From: QHXM01 sp032160705 | GTDB lineage: Bacteria; Acidobacteriota; Blastocatellia; Pyrinomonadales; Pyrinomonadaceae | Direction of reading: 5' to 3' | Length of the DNA stretch: 64,000 bases | Assembly: GCA_032160705.1 (NCBI GenBank) | Contig: JAVHVE010000006.1 | Span: 49,434 to 113,433, forward strand | Part shown: piece after piece, positions 47,198 through 54,454 of the stretch | How the letters are laid out: each line of letters begins with the position of its first letter | Numbering within the stretch: position 1 is the stretch's first letter | Translations under genes and position numbers: made by a program | Notes under the pieces: model-generated | What the model was told of the DNA's origin: nothing | Database searches by the model: none | The model's input: the letters and a program-made list of their open reading frames with translations, nothing else

Positions 47198-47240
47198 GAC
47201 GCGCAAGTTTTCATAGATGTAAATCTTTGCAAGGGGAGTC

Positions 47241-48359
47241 ATGGCTGAAGTGAAACGTATTGGGGTATTGACAGGCGGGGGCGATGCGCCCGGATTGAAT
47301 CCAGCGATCAAAGGGCTGGTTTATCGCGCCTCTGAACTTGGCATCGAGACAGTCGGCCTCTACGACGGCTGGCGAAGTTTGCTCAATCCGCTTGCCAGTG
47401 TCCTGGCGCTTGATCGCGCGGCAGTGCGCCGCTGGGATCGTGACGGCGGAACAAATCTCGGCTCGTCGCGCACCAACCCGTTCAGGACAACCAATGAAGA
47501 GGGCGAGCGCATTGACAGGTCGGATGAAGTCATCACCAACATCGAGAAGCTGGGCCTTGACGCCATTGTCGTCTGCGGCGGGGAAGACACGCTGGGCGTC
47601 GCCGCCAGGCTGTCGGAGAAAGGCGTCGCGGTGGTCGGAGTGCCGAAGACGATTGACAAAGATTTGGCGGGGACAGATTACACGCTCGGCTTCGATACGG
47701 CTTTGCGAAACGTGACGGAAGTGATTGAGCGCTCGCGCACGCCCGCAGGCTCGCACGGCTGGGTGCAGGTCATCGAAGTGATGGGACGCCATGCAGGGCA
47801 TCTGGCGCTCTGGTCGGGCGTAGCCGGCCAGGCCGATCTCATCCTCATCCCGGAGCATCCGTTTCGCTACGAGAAGATTTACCATCACTTGAAAGATCGT
47901 CTGGGCGACACCATTGCTCATCCGCGTGATTCCGCGCGCCCGCGCTATTCCGTCATCGTCGTCTCCGAAGGCGCATACGCGGAAGACGGGGAATTGATTA
48001 CTGTTGATGATCGCCACGACGCTTTCGGTCATGCGCGGCTCGGTGGCATTGGCGAAGTTCTGGCCAGGAGAATAATGAGCGAGACGCCTTACGATGCGCG
48101 CTCCGCCATGCTTGGACATCCTCAGCGCGGCGGCGTGCCTTCGCCGACTGATCGCATCATGGGCTTGCTCTTCGGCTCACGCGCGGCGGATGCTGTGGCT
48201 GAAGGAGACTTCGGCAAAATGGTTTCGGCGCGCGGCGTTGCCCCGGCCTGCGACCTCTCGCTCGTGGCCATCTCGTCCGTGCTCGGCCAGATCAACACCG
48301 TAGACGTTCCGCGCTATTACGACACGGAACGCTACCATCTCAAGGGAATAGGAATGTGA
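47241..48359 (+). CDS. pfp: 6-phosphofructokinase with pyrophosphate-type signature residues
   Basis: 372 residues; GGGGAG lies before the ATG. Family motifs: GVLTGGGDAPGLN near 8-20, GGED (113-116), PKTIDKD (135-141), MGRHAGHLAL and HPQRGGVPSPTDR. In ATP-dependent enzymes the residue after the acidic one in GGD/E is Gly and the residue before TID is Gly; here they are Asp116 and Lys136, as in pyrophosphate-dependent enzymes. The usual Asn in TIDND is Lys140, a further change. It phosphorylates fructose 6-phosphate, probably with pyrophosphate and reversibly. Confidence 0.85.
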   Translation: MAEVKRIGVLTGGGDAPGLNPAIKGLVYRASELGIETVGLYDGWRSLLNPLASVLALDRAAVRRWDRDGGTNLGSSRTNPFRTTNEEGERIDRSDEVITNIEKLGLDAIVVCGGEDTLGVAARLSEKGVAVVGVPKTIDKDLAGTDYTLGFDTALRNVTEVIERSRTPAGSHGWVQVIEVMGRHAGHLALWSGVAGQADLILIPEHPFRYEKIYHHLKDRLGDTIAHPRDSARPRYSVIVVSEGAYAEDGELITVDDRHDAFGHARLGGIGEVLARRIMSETPYDARSAMLGHPQRGGVPSPTDRIMGLLFGSRAADAVAEGDFGKMVSARGVAPACDLSLVAISSVLGQINTVDVPRYYDTERYHLKGIGM

Positions 48360-48473
48360 AAAGCAGGAGACAGAAGACAGAAGACAGAAGTCAGGAGAAA
48401 AGAAAATCTGTGAATGCGGTTGCCGCCTTATCCATTCTGACTCCTGTCTTCTGACTCCTGTCTCCTGCTTTCC
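48358..48473. repeat. GACAGAAG-type hairpin repeat
   Basis: Left arm 48358-48397 (AAGCAGGAGACAGAAGACAG and further AAGACAG units) pairs with right arm 48437-48473 (CTGACTCCTGTCTTCTGACT, then CCTGTCTCCTGCTTTCC). It fills the whole gap between the phosphofructokinase stop and the aminotransferase ATG at 48477. Confidence 0.85.
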
Positions 48474-48476
48474 GTT

Positions 48477-49592
48477 ATGCTTGATTGGGAACAGGTCAGA
48501 CTTGATTTTCCTGTGACCGAGCGCGTGGTTTATTTGAATAGCGCGGCGGCGGGCCCTGTGCCGCGCCCGGTGATGGAGGCGGCCACCGGATATTACCGGG
48601 AGATGATGGAAGAGGGCGATGCTAGGTGGGATGAATGGCTTGAGCGGCGCGAGATTGTCAGAAGACGCATCGCACAGTTTATCAATGCCGAGCCGGATGA
48701 GATTGCTTTGACGACGAACACCTCGTCGGGCATGAACACAATCGTGGACGCGCTTGAAGGGCGCGGCGATGTTATCTCCTGCAACCTGGAATTTCCCGTC
48801 TCGACGATTACGTGGCTTCATCGCGGCATTAACGTTAAGCTGATCGAAGCGGTTGACGGTGAACTCCGCATCGAAGATGTGCGGCGAGCGATGAATGAAA
48901 AAACGGCGATCATCTGCCTGAGCCACGTGCAATACTCAAACGGATTCCGTAGCAATCTTGAGGAACTAGGAAATAACAAGAGCAATCACGCATGGGTCGT
49001 CAACGCCAGCCAGTCGGCAGGCGCGTTTGAGATTGACGTCAAGCGGATGCGAATTGATGCGCTGTGTGCGACGGGGCACAAGTGGATGCTCTCCGGCTAT
49101 GGCTCAGGCTTTGTCTATCTCAGCAGGAAGTTGTTGGACGAACGGCGAGCGCGAGCCATCGGCTGGCTCAGCGTCGAAGAGCCTTTCGGGGATCGCAACC
49201 GCTATTTCAAAGTCCGCGCGGATGCGGCGGCGCGCATTGAATGGGGATGCCCTCATTTTGCAGGCATCTTCGCGCTCGGCGCGGCTGTTGATTACCTCTT
49301 GCAGATTGGAACGCACGAGATTGAGCAGCGCGTGCTGGCGCTCAATCGTCATTTAACCGGGCGTCTTGCCGATGAGGGTTGGCGCGTTCTTTCTCCATTA
49401 AGAAATGAAAGCTCACGCTCAGGCGAAACCCTGGTTGCCGCAGAGCGCCCGAAGCGTGTGGTCGCGCATCTGGCTCGCCGTGGCATCGCCATCACAGAAA
49501 AACCGGAGGGCATCCGCGTCGCCACGCATTTCTTCAATAACGAAGCGGACATTGAGCGTCTGATGGTGGCGTTGAATGAAATGCGAGCGTGA
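48477..49592 (+). CDS. Class V aminotransferase-fold PLP enzyme
   Basis: 371 residues, cytoplasmic. The opening VVYLNSAAAGPVPRPVM and TTNTSSGMN near 79-86 fit class V enzymes (SufS/isopenicillin-epimerase-like group). Lys202 in ATGHKWMLSGYGSGF is the expected cofactor-binding lysine. The normally conserved D-x-x-Q that contacts the cofactor ring nitrogen reads N176-A-S-Q179, an unusual Asp-to-Asn change. There is no ribosome site before ATG 48477 because a hairpin repeat ends three bases upstream. Substrate unknown. Confidence 0.85.
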   Translation: MLDWEQVRLDFPVTERVVYLNSAAAGPVPRPVMEAATGYYREMMEEGDARWDEWLERREIVRRRIAQFINAEPDEIALTTNTSSGMNTIVDALEGRGDVISCNLEFPVSTITWLHRGINVKLIEAVDGELRIEDVRRAMNEKTAIICLSHVQYSNGFRSNLEELGNNKSNHAWVVNASQSAGAFEIDVKRMRIDALCATGHKWMLSGYGSGFVYLSRKLLDERRARAIGWLSVEEPFGDRNRYFKVRADAAARIEWGCPHFAGIFALGAAVDYLLQIGTHEIEQRVLALNRHLTGRLADEGWRVLSPLRNESSRSGETLVAAERPKRVVAHLARRGIAITEKPEGIRVATHFFNNEADIERLMVALNEMRA

Positions 49593-49656
49593 GTTTCAAA
49601 TTTGGAATGCTGAATGCGGATTGGAAGGCAGTTAATCAAAGACTTCGCACAAAAAC

Positions 49657-49858
49657 GCCGCGTGAGCGGCGCGTGAGTTTAGCCTGGCCTTTCAAGGCCG
49701 GGAACACAATTGGTAATTTATGATTTGCGTCGCGTCAGCGACGGTTGAACTCATCGAAGAGGCTGATTCAATCGTCGCTGACGCGACGCGGGCAACACAC
49801 TCTCACCTTGTCCCGGCCTTGAAAGGCCGGGCTAAATTCATGCCGCCGCTCACGCGGC
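49657..49858. repeat. Mirrored six-palindrome array (copy 4)
   Basis: Order: GCCGCGTGAGCGGC (49657-49670), TAGCCTGGCCTTTCAAGGCC plus GGGA (49680-49703), GCGTCGCGTCAGCGACG (49727-49743), then CGTCGCTGACGCGACGC (49773-49789), TCCCGGCCTTGAAAGGCCGG plus GCTA (49811-49834), GCCGCTCACGCGGC (49845-49858). Outer and inner pairs are exact reverse complements; the middle pair differs at one base. Gaps are 9-10 and 21-23 bases. It occupies 49593-49914 between convergent genes; no gene is supported there. Confidence 0.92.
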
Positions 49859-49914
49859 TGATTGACGCACGCTTCTCGCTTAACCGCTTTTCTAATCAGC
49901 ATTCCGCAATCATA

Positions 49915-50886
49915 TTATCTGGCGTGTGCGGCGCGTTTGCGCTTCTCTCCGGTGGATTTTGATTTCTGTTTTGGTGCTGGCCTCTGCGCTTCGGAATTGA
50001 AATGCTTCTTGCACAGGCTCAGAAAAGTCTGGCCGATAGGAGAATCATAATCGCCTGCGAGTTTGGCCAAACCGAGTTCCCAGTTGATCTGCGCGCCTTC
50101 TATCCACCATGGGACGAGCCGCCCTTCACTGATTTCTTCCCGCGCAGAACGCAAAGGAATAATACCGATGCCCATCTCTTCCTCGACCATCCGCTTGATT
50201 GCCGCCAGCCTGCTCAACTCCATCGCGACGACGGGCTGAACGCCTGCCTCCGCAAAAAGTTCGTCAATCAAACGGCGCGTATTGCCGCCGCGCTCGCCGA
50301 GGATCAGCTTCTCACCCGCCAGCGTAAACACACTGATAACCTTCTGCTTCGCCAGCCGATGGCGCGGGCTGACGATGGCGACCAATTCGTCGCGGCTCAA
50401 GCCTTCGGTCTGAATGCCGCGCGCCTCGACAGGCAGAGAAACGAAAGCCATGTCGAGTTCGCCCGCGAGGATTTGCCGGACAAGCGCATCGCTCGTTCCC
50501 GAAACGATTGTCACTTCAGCGCGCGGGTGACGCTCACGCAACTCTTTCAAAATTTGCGGCAAGGGGTCTGCGCTGACCATCGCCGACGCGCTTCCCACGC
50601 GAAGTCGTCCGCGCTCGGCTCCGGCTAGTTCCGCTATCTCCGCCACTGCCACGTCATGCTCACGCAGGATGCGCCGCGCGCGTTCGAGCAAGGCTTCTCC
50701 GGCTTCCGTCAAAATCACACGACGCGGCGCGCGAACAAACAATGGCGCACCCAATTCGATCTCCAATTGCCGAATCTGCATGCTGACTGCTGCCTGCGTG
50801 ATATGCACACGCTGCGCCCCGGCGGTGAACGTCCCCGTCTCGGCGATGGCAGTAAAAGCTCTCAGTTGCCGGATTTCCATGGCCAT
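49915..50886 (-). CDS. LysR-type transcriptional regulator
   Basis: About 323 residues. The N-terminal winged helix is clear (MEIRQLRAFTAIAETGTFTA, then HITQAAVSMQIRQLEIELGA and LTEAGEALLERAR), followed by a periplasmic-binding-like effector domain from ~90 to 295 and a basic tail (KQKSKSTGEKRKRAAHAR). Starts at 50886 and 50880 are both plausible. It diverges from the murK-like kinase, the classical arrangement for a LysR activator of its neighbour. A 15-base AT-rich box lies in the shared promoter region. Its effector could be a muropeptide sugar, by context only. Confidence 0.9.
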   Translation of the reverse strand: MAMEIRQLRAFTAIAETGTFTAGAQRVHITQAAVSMQIRQLEIELGAPLFVRAPRRVILTEAGEALLERARRILREHDVAVAEIAELAGAERGRLRVGSASAMVSADPLPQILKELRERHPRAEVTIVSGTSDALVRQILAGELDMAFVSLPVEARGIQTEGLSRDELVAIVSPRHRLAKQKVISVFTLAGEKLILGERGGNTRRLIDELFAEAGVQPVVAMELSRLAAIKRMVEEEMGIGIIPLRSAREEISEGRLVPWWIEGAQINWELGLAKLAGDYDSPIGQTFLSLCKKHFNSEAQRPAPKQKSKSTGEKRKRAAHAR

Positions 50887-50914
50887 CAAGTTTATCAGAA
50901 ATGGTTATCGCGTG

Positions 50915-50959
50915 GATAAAATCTTTTAGTTTCTATTATGAGATGGCACTGACTATAAT
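50915..50959 (+). promoter_or_regulatory. Promoter of the kinase-murQ unit with candidate activator box
   Basis: A perfect -10 TATAAT (50954-50959) has a poor -35 (TTCTAT, 50931-50936) at 17-base spacing, as in activator-dependent promoters. The box GATAAAATCTTTTAG (50915-50929) ends one base before the -35. It contains the dyad TAAAA-TC-TTTTA. The identical 15-mer occupies nearly the same position in the promoter at 62053. Confidence 0.5.
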
Positions 50960-51021
50960 CGAGGCCAGCGAGTTGCGGCAAGAGTAGTCGTTTGCCAGGC
51001 AGTTGAGAGCTTTAAGAAGTA

Positions 51022-52011
51022 ATGAAAACGAAGTCCAAGATTGCGAATTTTATGTCTCCCCGACAAATTCATGGCCGCGAGCTTGTGCTGGGAGTTGATG
51101 GCGGAGGCACGAAGACACGCGCCGTCATCGTTGATGCGCGGCAGCAAGTGCTGGGCGAAGGCTTGGCCGGACCCTCTAATCCTTTGCGGGTTGGAATAGG
51201 CAATGCGGCTTCGGCTATTCGTGAGGCGATTGACAAGGCCTGCGCGGAGGCACGCGTACAGCGTACGGATATTGTCGCCGCTGAAATCGGGCTGGCAGGT
51301 GTCAGGCGCGGAGATTTGAGATTGCGGATGCGCGAGGCTTTGAGCGGGCTGGGCATCCACGCAATCGAAGTGGTGACAGATGCGGACATCGCTTTATTCG
51401 GAGCGACAGAGGGCGAGCCGGGGCTGGTCATCATCTCCGGCACAGGCTCTATCTGTTGCGGCCTTAATGCGCAAGGCAAGCACGCTTGCGCGGGTGGGTG
51501 GGGGCCGCTCGCGGGCGACGAGGGAAGCGGTTCATGGATGGCACGGCGAGCTTTGCAGGCGATGGCGCGTGCGTGCGACGGGCGCGGCAAGGAAACCATT
51601 CTGGAGACGGCGGCCTGCTCTCACTTTAATGTGGCGACGACGGACGATCTGCTGATTGCGATCTACGCGCCCGGGATGACGAACGACCGGATTGCAGGCT
51701 TTGGTAAGCGCGTCATCGAAGCTGCACAGAGCGGTGATGAGGTGGCGCGCGGGATAGTAGCCGAGGCAGGCCGTGAGCTTGGACTCGCCGCCACCGCCGT
51801 CATCCGCAAGCTGCGCATGGGGCGCGAGCGATTTCAGGTGGCTTACGTCGGCGGTGTCTTCGCCGCGGGCGATCTCTTGCTCGACCCCATGCGCGCGGAG
51901 ATTGCTCGCGCCGCTCCAAAGGCCTACATCGCCCCGCCCCATCTCTCGCCAGCTATCGCCGCCGCACGCATGGCACGCGGGCAATTGCACAGAATGCCTG
52001 TCGCGGTTTAA
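51022..52011 (+). CDS. murK: BadF/BadG-family sugar kinase, probable MurNAc/GlcNAc kinase
   Basis: 329 residues. Motifs of the ASKHA kinase fold: VLGVDGGGTKTRAVIVD near 22-38, VVTDADIALFGAT, IISGTGSICCGLN near 137-149, and GWGPLAGDEGSGSWMARRAL. This is the family of GlcNAc kinases and of MurK, which phosphorylates MurNAc and GlcNAc at the 6- or 1-position. It stands directly before murQ, whose substrate is MurNAc 6-phosphate, so a MurNAc/GlcNAc kinase is the best assignment. ATG 51052 is an alternative start. Regulated probably by the divergent LysR protein. Confidence 0.82.
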   Translation: MKTKSKIANFMSPRQIHGRELVLGVDGGGTKTRAVIVDARQQVLGEGLAGPSNPLRVGIGNAASAIREAIDKACAEARVQRTDIVAAEIGLAGVRRGDLRLRMREALSGLGIHAIEVVTDADIALFGATEGEPGLVIISGTGSICCGLNAQGKHACAGGWGPLAGDEGSGSWMARRALQAMARACDGRGKETILETAACSHFNVATTDDLLIAIYAPGMTNDRIAGFGKRVIEAAQSGDEVARGIVAEAGRELGLAATAVIRKLRMGRERFQVAYVGGVFAAGDLLLDPMRAEIARAAPKAYIAPPHLSPAIAAARMARGQLHRMPVAV

Positions 52012-52016
52012 AAACT

Positions 52017-52090
52017 GTGACAAGTGACAGGTGACAAGTGACAAGAGAAAACGCTTTTGTCCTGTCACTTGTCACCTGTCACTTGTCACG
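52017..52090. repeat. GTGACAAGT-type hairpin repeat before murQ
   Basis: Left arm 52017-52046 (GTGACAAGTGACAGGTGACA then AGTGACAAG) pairs with right arm 52061-52090 (CCTGTCACTTGTCACCTGTC then ACTTGTCAC). The loop AGAGAAAAC and right flank CGGCTTTTA are shared with the element at 1526-1597. It lies between the kinase stop and the murQ ATG. Confidence 0.88.
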
Positions 52091-52096
52091 GCTTTT

Positions 52097-52999
52097 ATGA
52101 ATCTTCCTTTGACGGAACAGGAGAATCCGCGCACGGCTGGAATAGGTCGGTTGCCGACGCTTGAGGTTGTTCGGTTGATGAACGAGGAAGATGCGCTGGT
52201 AGCGGCGGCTGTGGGACAGGTTTTGCCTGAGGTAGCGCGGGCTGTGGATGGAATCGTCGAGCGGCTCAAGGCGGGCGGGCGTCTTTTCTACATCGGCGCG
52301 GGAACTTCCGGCAGGCTCGGCGTGCTGGACGCTGCGGAGTGTCCGCCGACCTTTGGCGTTGCGCCGGAACTGGTGCAGGGAATCATTGCGGGCGGTTATG
52401 ATGCCACTTATCGCGCGGTCGAAGCGTCGGAGGATGATAGCGGTGCGGGCGGGCGTGACCTGGACGAGCGAGGGATGAAAGAACAGGATGCCGTCGTCGG
52501 CATTGCCGCATCGGGTCGCACGCCTTATACAGTCGGGGCAGTTGAGCACGCGCGCTCGCGTGGCGCGTTCACCATCGCAATCACCTGCGCGCCGGATTCG
52601 GAGATTACGCGAGTGGCTGAAGTGAGCATTGTTGCTGTGGTTGGCGCTGAAGTTATCGCCGGGTCAACGCGGCTTAAGGCGGGAACGGCGCAGAAGATGA
52701 TTCTCAATATGCTTTCGACCGCAACGATGATTCGTCTCGGTTACGTCACAGGCAATCGCATGACGAACATGCTGACGAGGAATTCAAAGCTGTACGCGCG
52801 TGCTGTGCGAATCCTTATGGCTGAGACTGGATTGGATGAAACGGCGGCGAGCGCTCAACTTGAAAGGGCAGGCGGAGATTTACGCCCGGCACTGGTGATG
52901 ACAAAAACGGAATGTTCACGCGAGGAGGCCGAGCATGCCCTAGTGAAAACTAACGGCGTCGTTCACGACGCTATCAAGTTTATCTCCTTAGCAAGATGA
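52097..52999 (+). CDS. murQ: N-acetylmuramic acid 6-phosphate etherase
   Basis: 300 residues from ATG 52097 (MNLPLTEQENPRTAGIG); the frame runs back to 52031 but only through the hairpin repeat. SIS-fold signatures: GRLFYIGAGTSGRLGVLDAA, ECPPTFG with the catalytic Glu, GIAASGRTPYTVGAVE, STRLKAGTAQKMILNML and GYVTGNRMTNM. A C-terminal helical UBA-like segment follows. It splits the lactyl ether of MurNAc 6-phosphate to give GlcNAc 6-phosphate and D-lactate, the committed step of MurNAc use. No ribosome site is visible; read-through from the kinase is likely. Confidence 0.95.
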   Translation: MNLPLTEQENPRTAGIGRLPTLEVVRLMNEEDALVAAAVGQVLPEVARAVDGIVERLKAGGRLFYIGAGTSGRLGVLDAAECPPTFGVAPELVQGIIAGGYDATYRAVEASEDDSGAGGRDLDERGMKEQDAVVGIAASGRTPYTVGAVEHARSRGAFTIAITCAPDSEITRVAEVSIVAVVGAEVIAGSTRLKAGTAQKMILNMLSTATMIRLGYVTGNRMTNMLTRNSKLYARAVRILMAETGLDETAASAQLERAGGDLRPALVMTKTECSREEAEHALVKTNGVVHDAIKFISLAR

Positions 53000-53057
53000 T
53001 GGTGGCAAAAGGGCAAAGCCTCAAAGAATAAGGTGACGACCGACGCGGCAGGGACAC

Positions 53058-54200
53058 TTAAATTCTCTTTTGCTGCTCGTCAGAGATAACATCATTCAGG
53101 AAATATTCCTCAGTATAATAATCTCTCTGGGCTTCATACCAGTCGCCCAGCGTCTGAATATGACGCCATTTATCGTGATTATAAAGACAGAAATTTCCAC
53201 CTTTTTTCATCGCCTTGCTCAGGCTATCGCCATAAAGACTGACGTCGTTATCTTCTATCTTGTCGAGAAATTCCGGCTCAAAAATGGAGACAGCCATGTT
53301 GATGGTATAACCGACAGCCTCAATGCTCTTTGGCTTCTCTGTAAATTCTTTAAGCAACTGCTGGCCGCCAGTTCTGATCCTTCCCACAGGAAGTTTATAG
53401 TTATCGCTCGCCATCAGCGTCCCCAGCACGTTGCTGGTGTCTCGGTAGTATTTATGATGCTGAAGGAAATGTGTCCAGTTAAAATCTCCTTCAATCAGAA
53501 TATCTGAGTAATGAATCATGAAAGCTGTTTTCAAGGATAGTTTCTTCAGCGCCATTGGTAGCTTTGGGTCAAGGGTTTCTCGACATTCAACCGGCAATTC
53601 AGATTTCATCAGCCCGGCATAATATTCAATCATTTTTGAGAATTCTTTTGTGAGGATGATGATCTTGGAAAAGGCTTTTGGCGTCTTATTAATCTTCTCC
53701 ACGATATGATGAAGGATGGGTTTCTCGCCGACAGGAAGAAGAAGTTTCGGCATCCCCATATTCAAGGGATACAGGCCGCCGGATTTTCCAGCCGCAGGGA
53801 TGATGACAGGGATGCCCCATCTCATTCTATTTAACGATTCGACCAGATCATCTCCATCTTTAAAGATTATGTGCTCTCTTTGCAGTAGACGTATTGGAAG
53901 GTTTTGTTTCTCGACACCTTGATGTCGGCAAACGATAATATCTTTATTCAGATCCAGGGCCAGAGTGATTTCACTTGTTACCCATTCGGATGTGATAGCA
54001 TTAGCAGTAAAGAGGACTAAAATACGCTTAGAGCCATTGAGAGCATCTCTTACTTTGGAATCTATGGATTCAACCGCCTTGATCTCCTTATCCGCCATAA
54101 AAATATCAAACAAAAAATTTTTCTCCAGCGTTTCGGAGATCAACCTGGCCAAAGCCAGTCCGTCACTCGCTGAGTACGAGATAAAAAGATCATGCATCAT
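53058..54200 (-). CDS. TIR domain fused to a sugar-nucleotidyltransferase-like domain
   Basis: 380 residues from the ATG ending at 54200; AGGA lies six bases before it, so the TTG at 54221 is not needed. Residues 1-126 are a TIR domain: HDLFISYSASDG near 3-14, SKRILVLFTANAITSEW, and Glu77 in SEWVTSE at the position of the catalytic Glu of TIR NADases. Residues 130-380 resemble NDP-sugar pyrophosphorylases: PAAGKSGGLYPLNMGMPKLL (135-154), Asp233 in YSD, EKP (288-290), DKWRHIQT (343-350). Two key positions are altered: the Arg of GTRL is Gly142, and the Asp of W-x-D is His347. The gene opposes its neighbours and is much AT-richer. A defence or signalling role is inferred, not shown. Confidence 0.8.
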   Translation of the reverse strand: MMHDLFISYSASDGLALARLISETLEKNFLFDIFMADKEIKAVESIDSKVRDALNGSKRILVLFTANAITSEWVTSEITLALDLNKDIIVCRHQGVEKQNLPIRLLQREHIIFKDGDDLVESLNRMRWGIPVIIPAAGKSGGLYPLNMGMPKLLLPVGEKPILHHIVEKINKTPKAFSKIIILTKEFSKMIEYYAGLMKSELPVECRETLDPKLPMALKKLSLKTAFMIHYSDILIEGDFNWTHFLQHHKYYRDTSNVLGTLMASDNYKLPVGRIRTGGQQLLKEFTEKPKSIEAVGYTINMAVSIFEPEFLDKIEDNDVSLYGDSLSKAMKKGGNFCLYNHDKWRHIQTLGDWYEAQRDYYTEEYFLNDVISDEQQKRI

Positions 54201-54240
54201 AATAATTCCTGCTCCATTCAACTATTGACAAGAAATTAGA

Positions 54241-54279
54241 AAGCATTGTTAGCGGACATCAAGCATTTTAGCGCACATC
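54241..54279 (-). repeat. Tandem 19-20-bp direct repeat upstream of the TIR gene
   Basis: Two head-to-tail copies are read on the plus strand: AAGCATT then GTTAGCGGACATC (54241-54260) and AAGCATT then TTAGCGCACATC (54261-54279). They lie 41-80 bases before the TIR gene start. Near-identical tandem sites in a promoter region suggest operator sites for a regulator bound on one face of the helix. Confidence 0.6.
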
Positions 54280-54343
54280 TGGAGTCAAGGCAGAGTATCT
54301 TTAACTGGTTTGCGAGGAATAGTATCATCCAGTGCGCTGTTTA

Positions 54344-54349
54344 ATTATA
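54344..54349 (-). promoter_or_regulatory. Possible -10 element of the TIR gene
   Basis: The minus strand reads TATAAT exactly here, about 144 bases before the TIR start, in an AT-rich gap. No good -35 hexamer accompanies it, and the plus strand also offers TATACT at 54346-54351, so the assignment is weak. The rest of 54201-54454 holds only the tandem repeat at 54241. Confidence 0.25.
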
Positions 54350-54454
54350 CTGCACAATGCAATAAAAGTGTGGTTAGTTGGTAAGTCCTGCAAGGAATAA
54401 TACCGGGAATATTATCGTGAGACTAAGCCTGCTTTGCATAGGGATTTTACTTTA

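Noticed and set aside
49720..49962. 80-codon open frame between the aminotransferase and LysR genes
   Set aside because: It translates the palindrome array and the LysR gene end; no ribosome site or protein-like composition.
53058..54200. CBASS-type CD-NTase for the C-terminal domain of the TIR protein
   Set aside because: The glycine-rich PAAGKSGGLYPL opening and the P-K/EKP motifs fit sugar-phosphate nucleotidyltransferases; the G-S followed by D-x-D pattern of CD-NTases was not seen.
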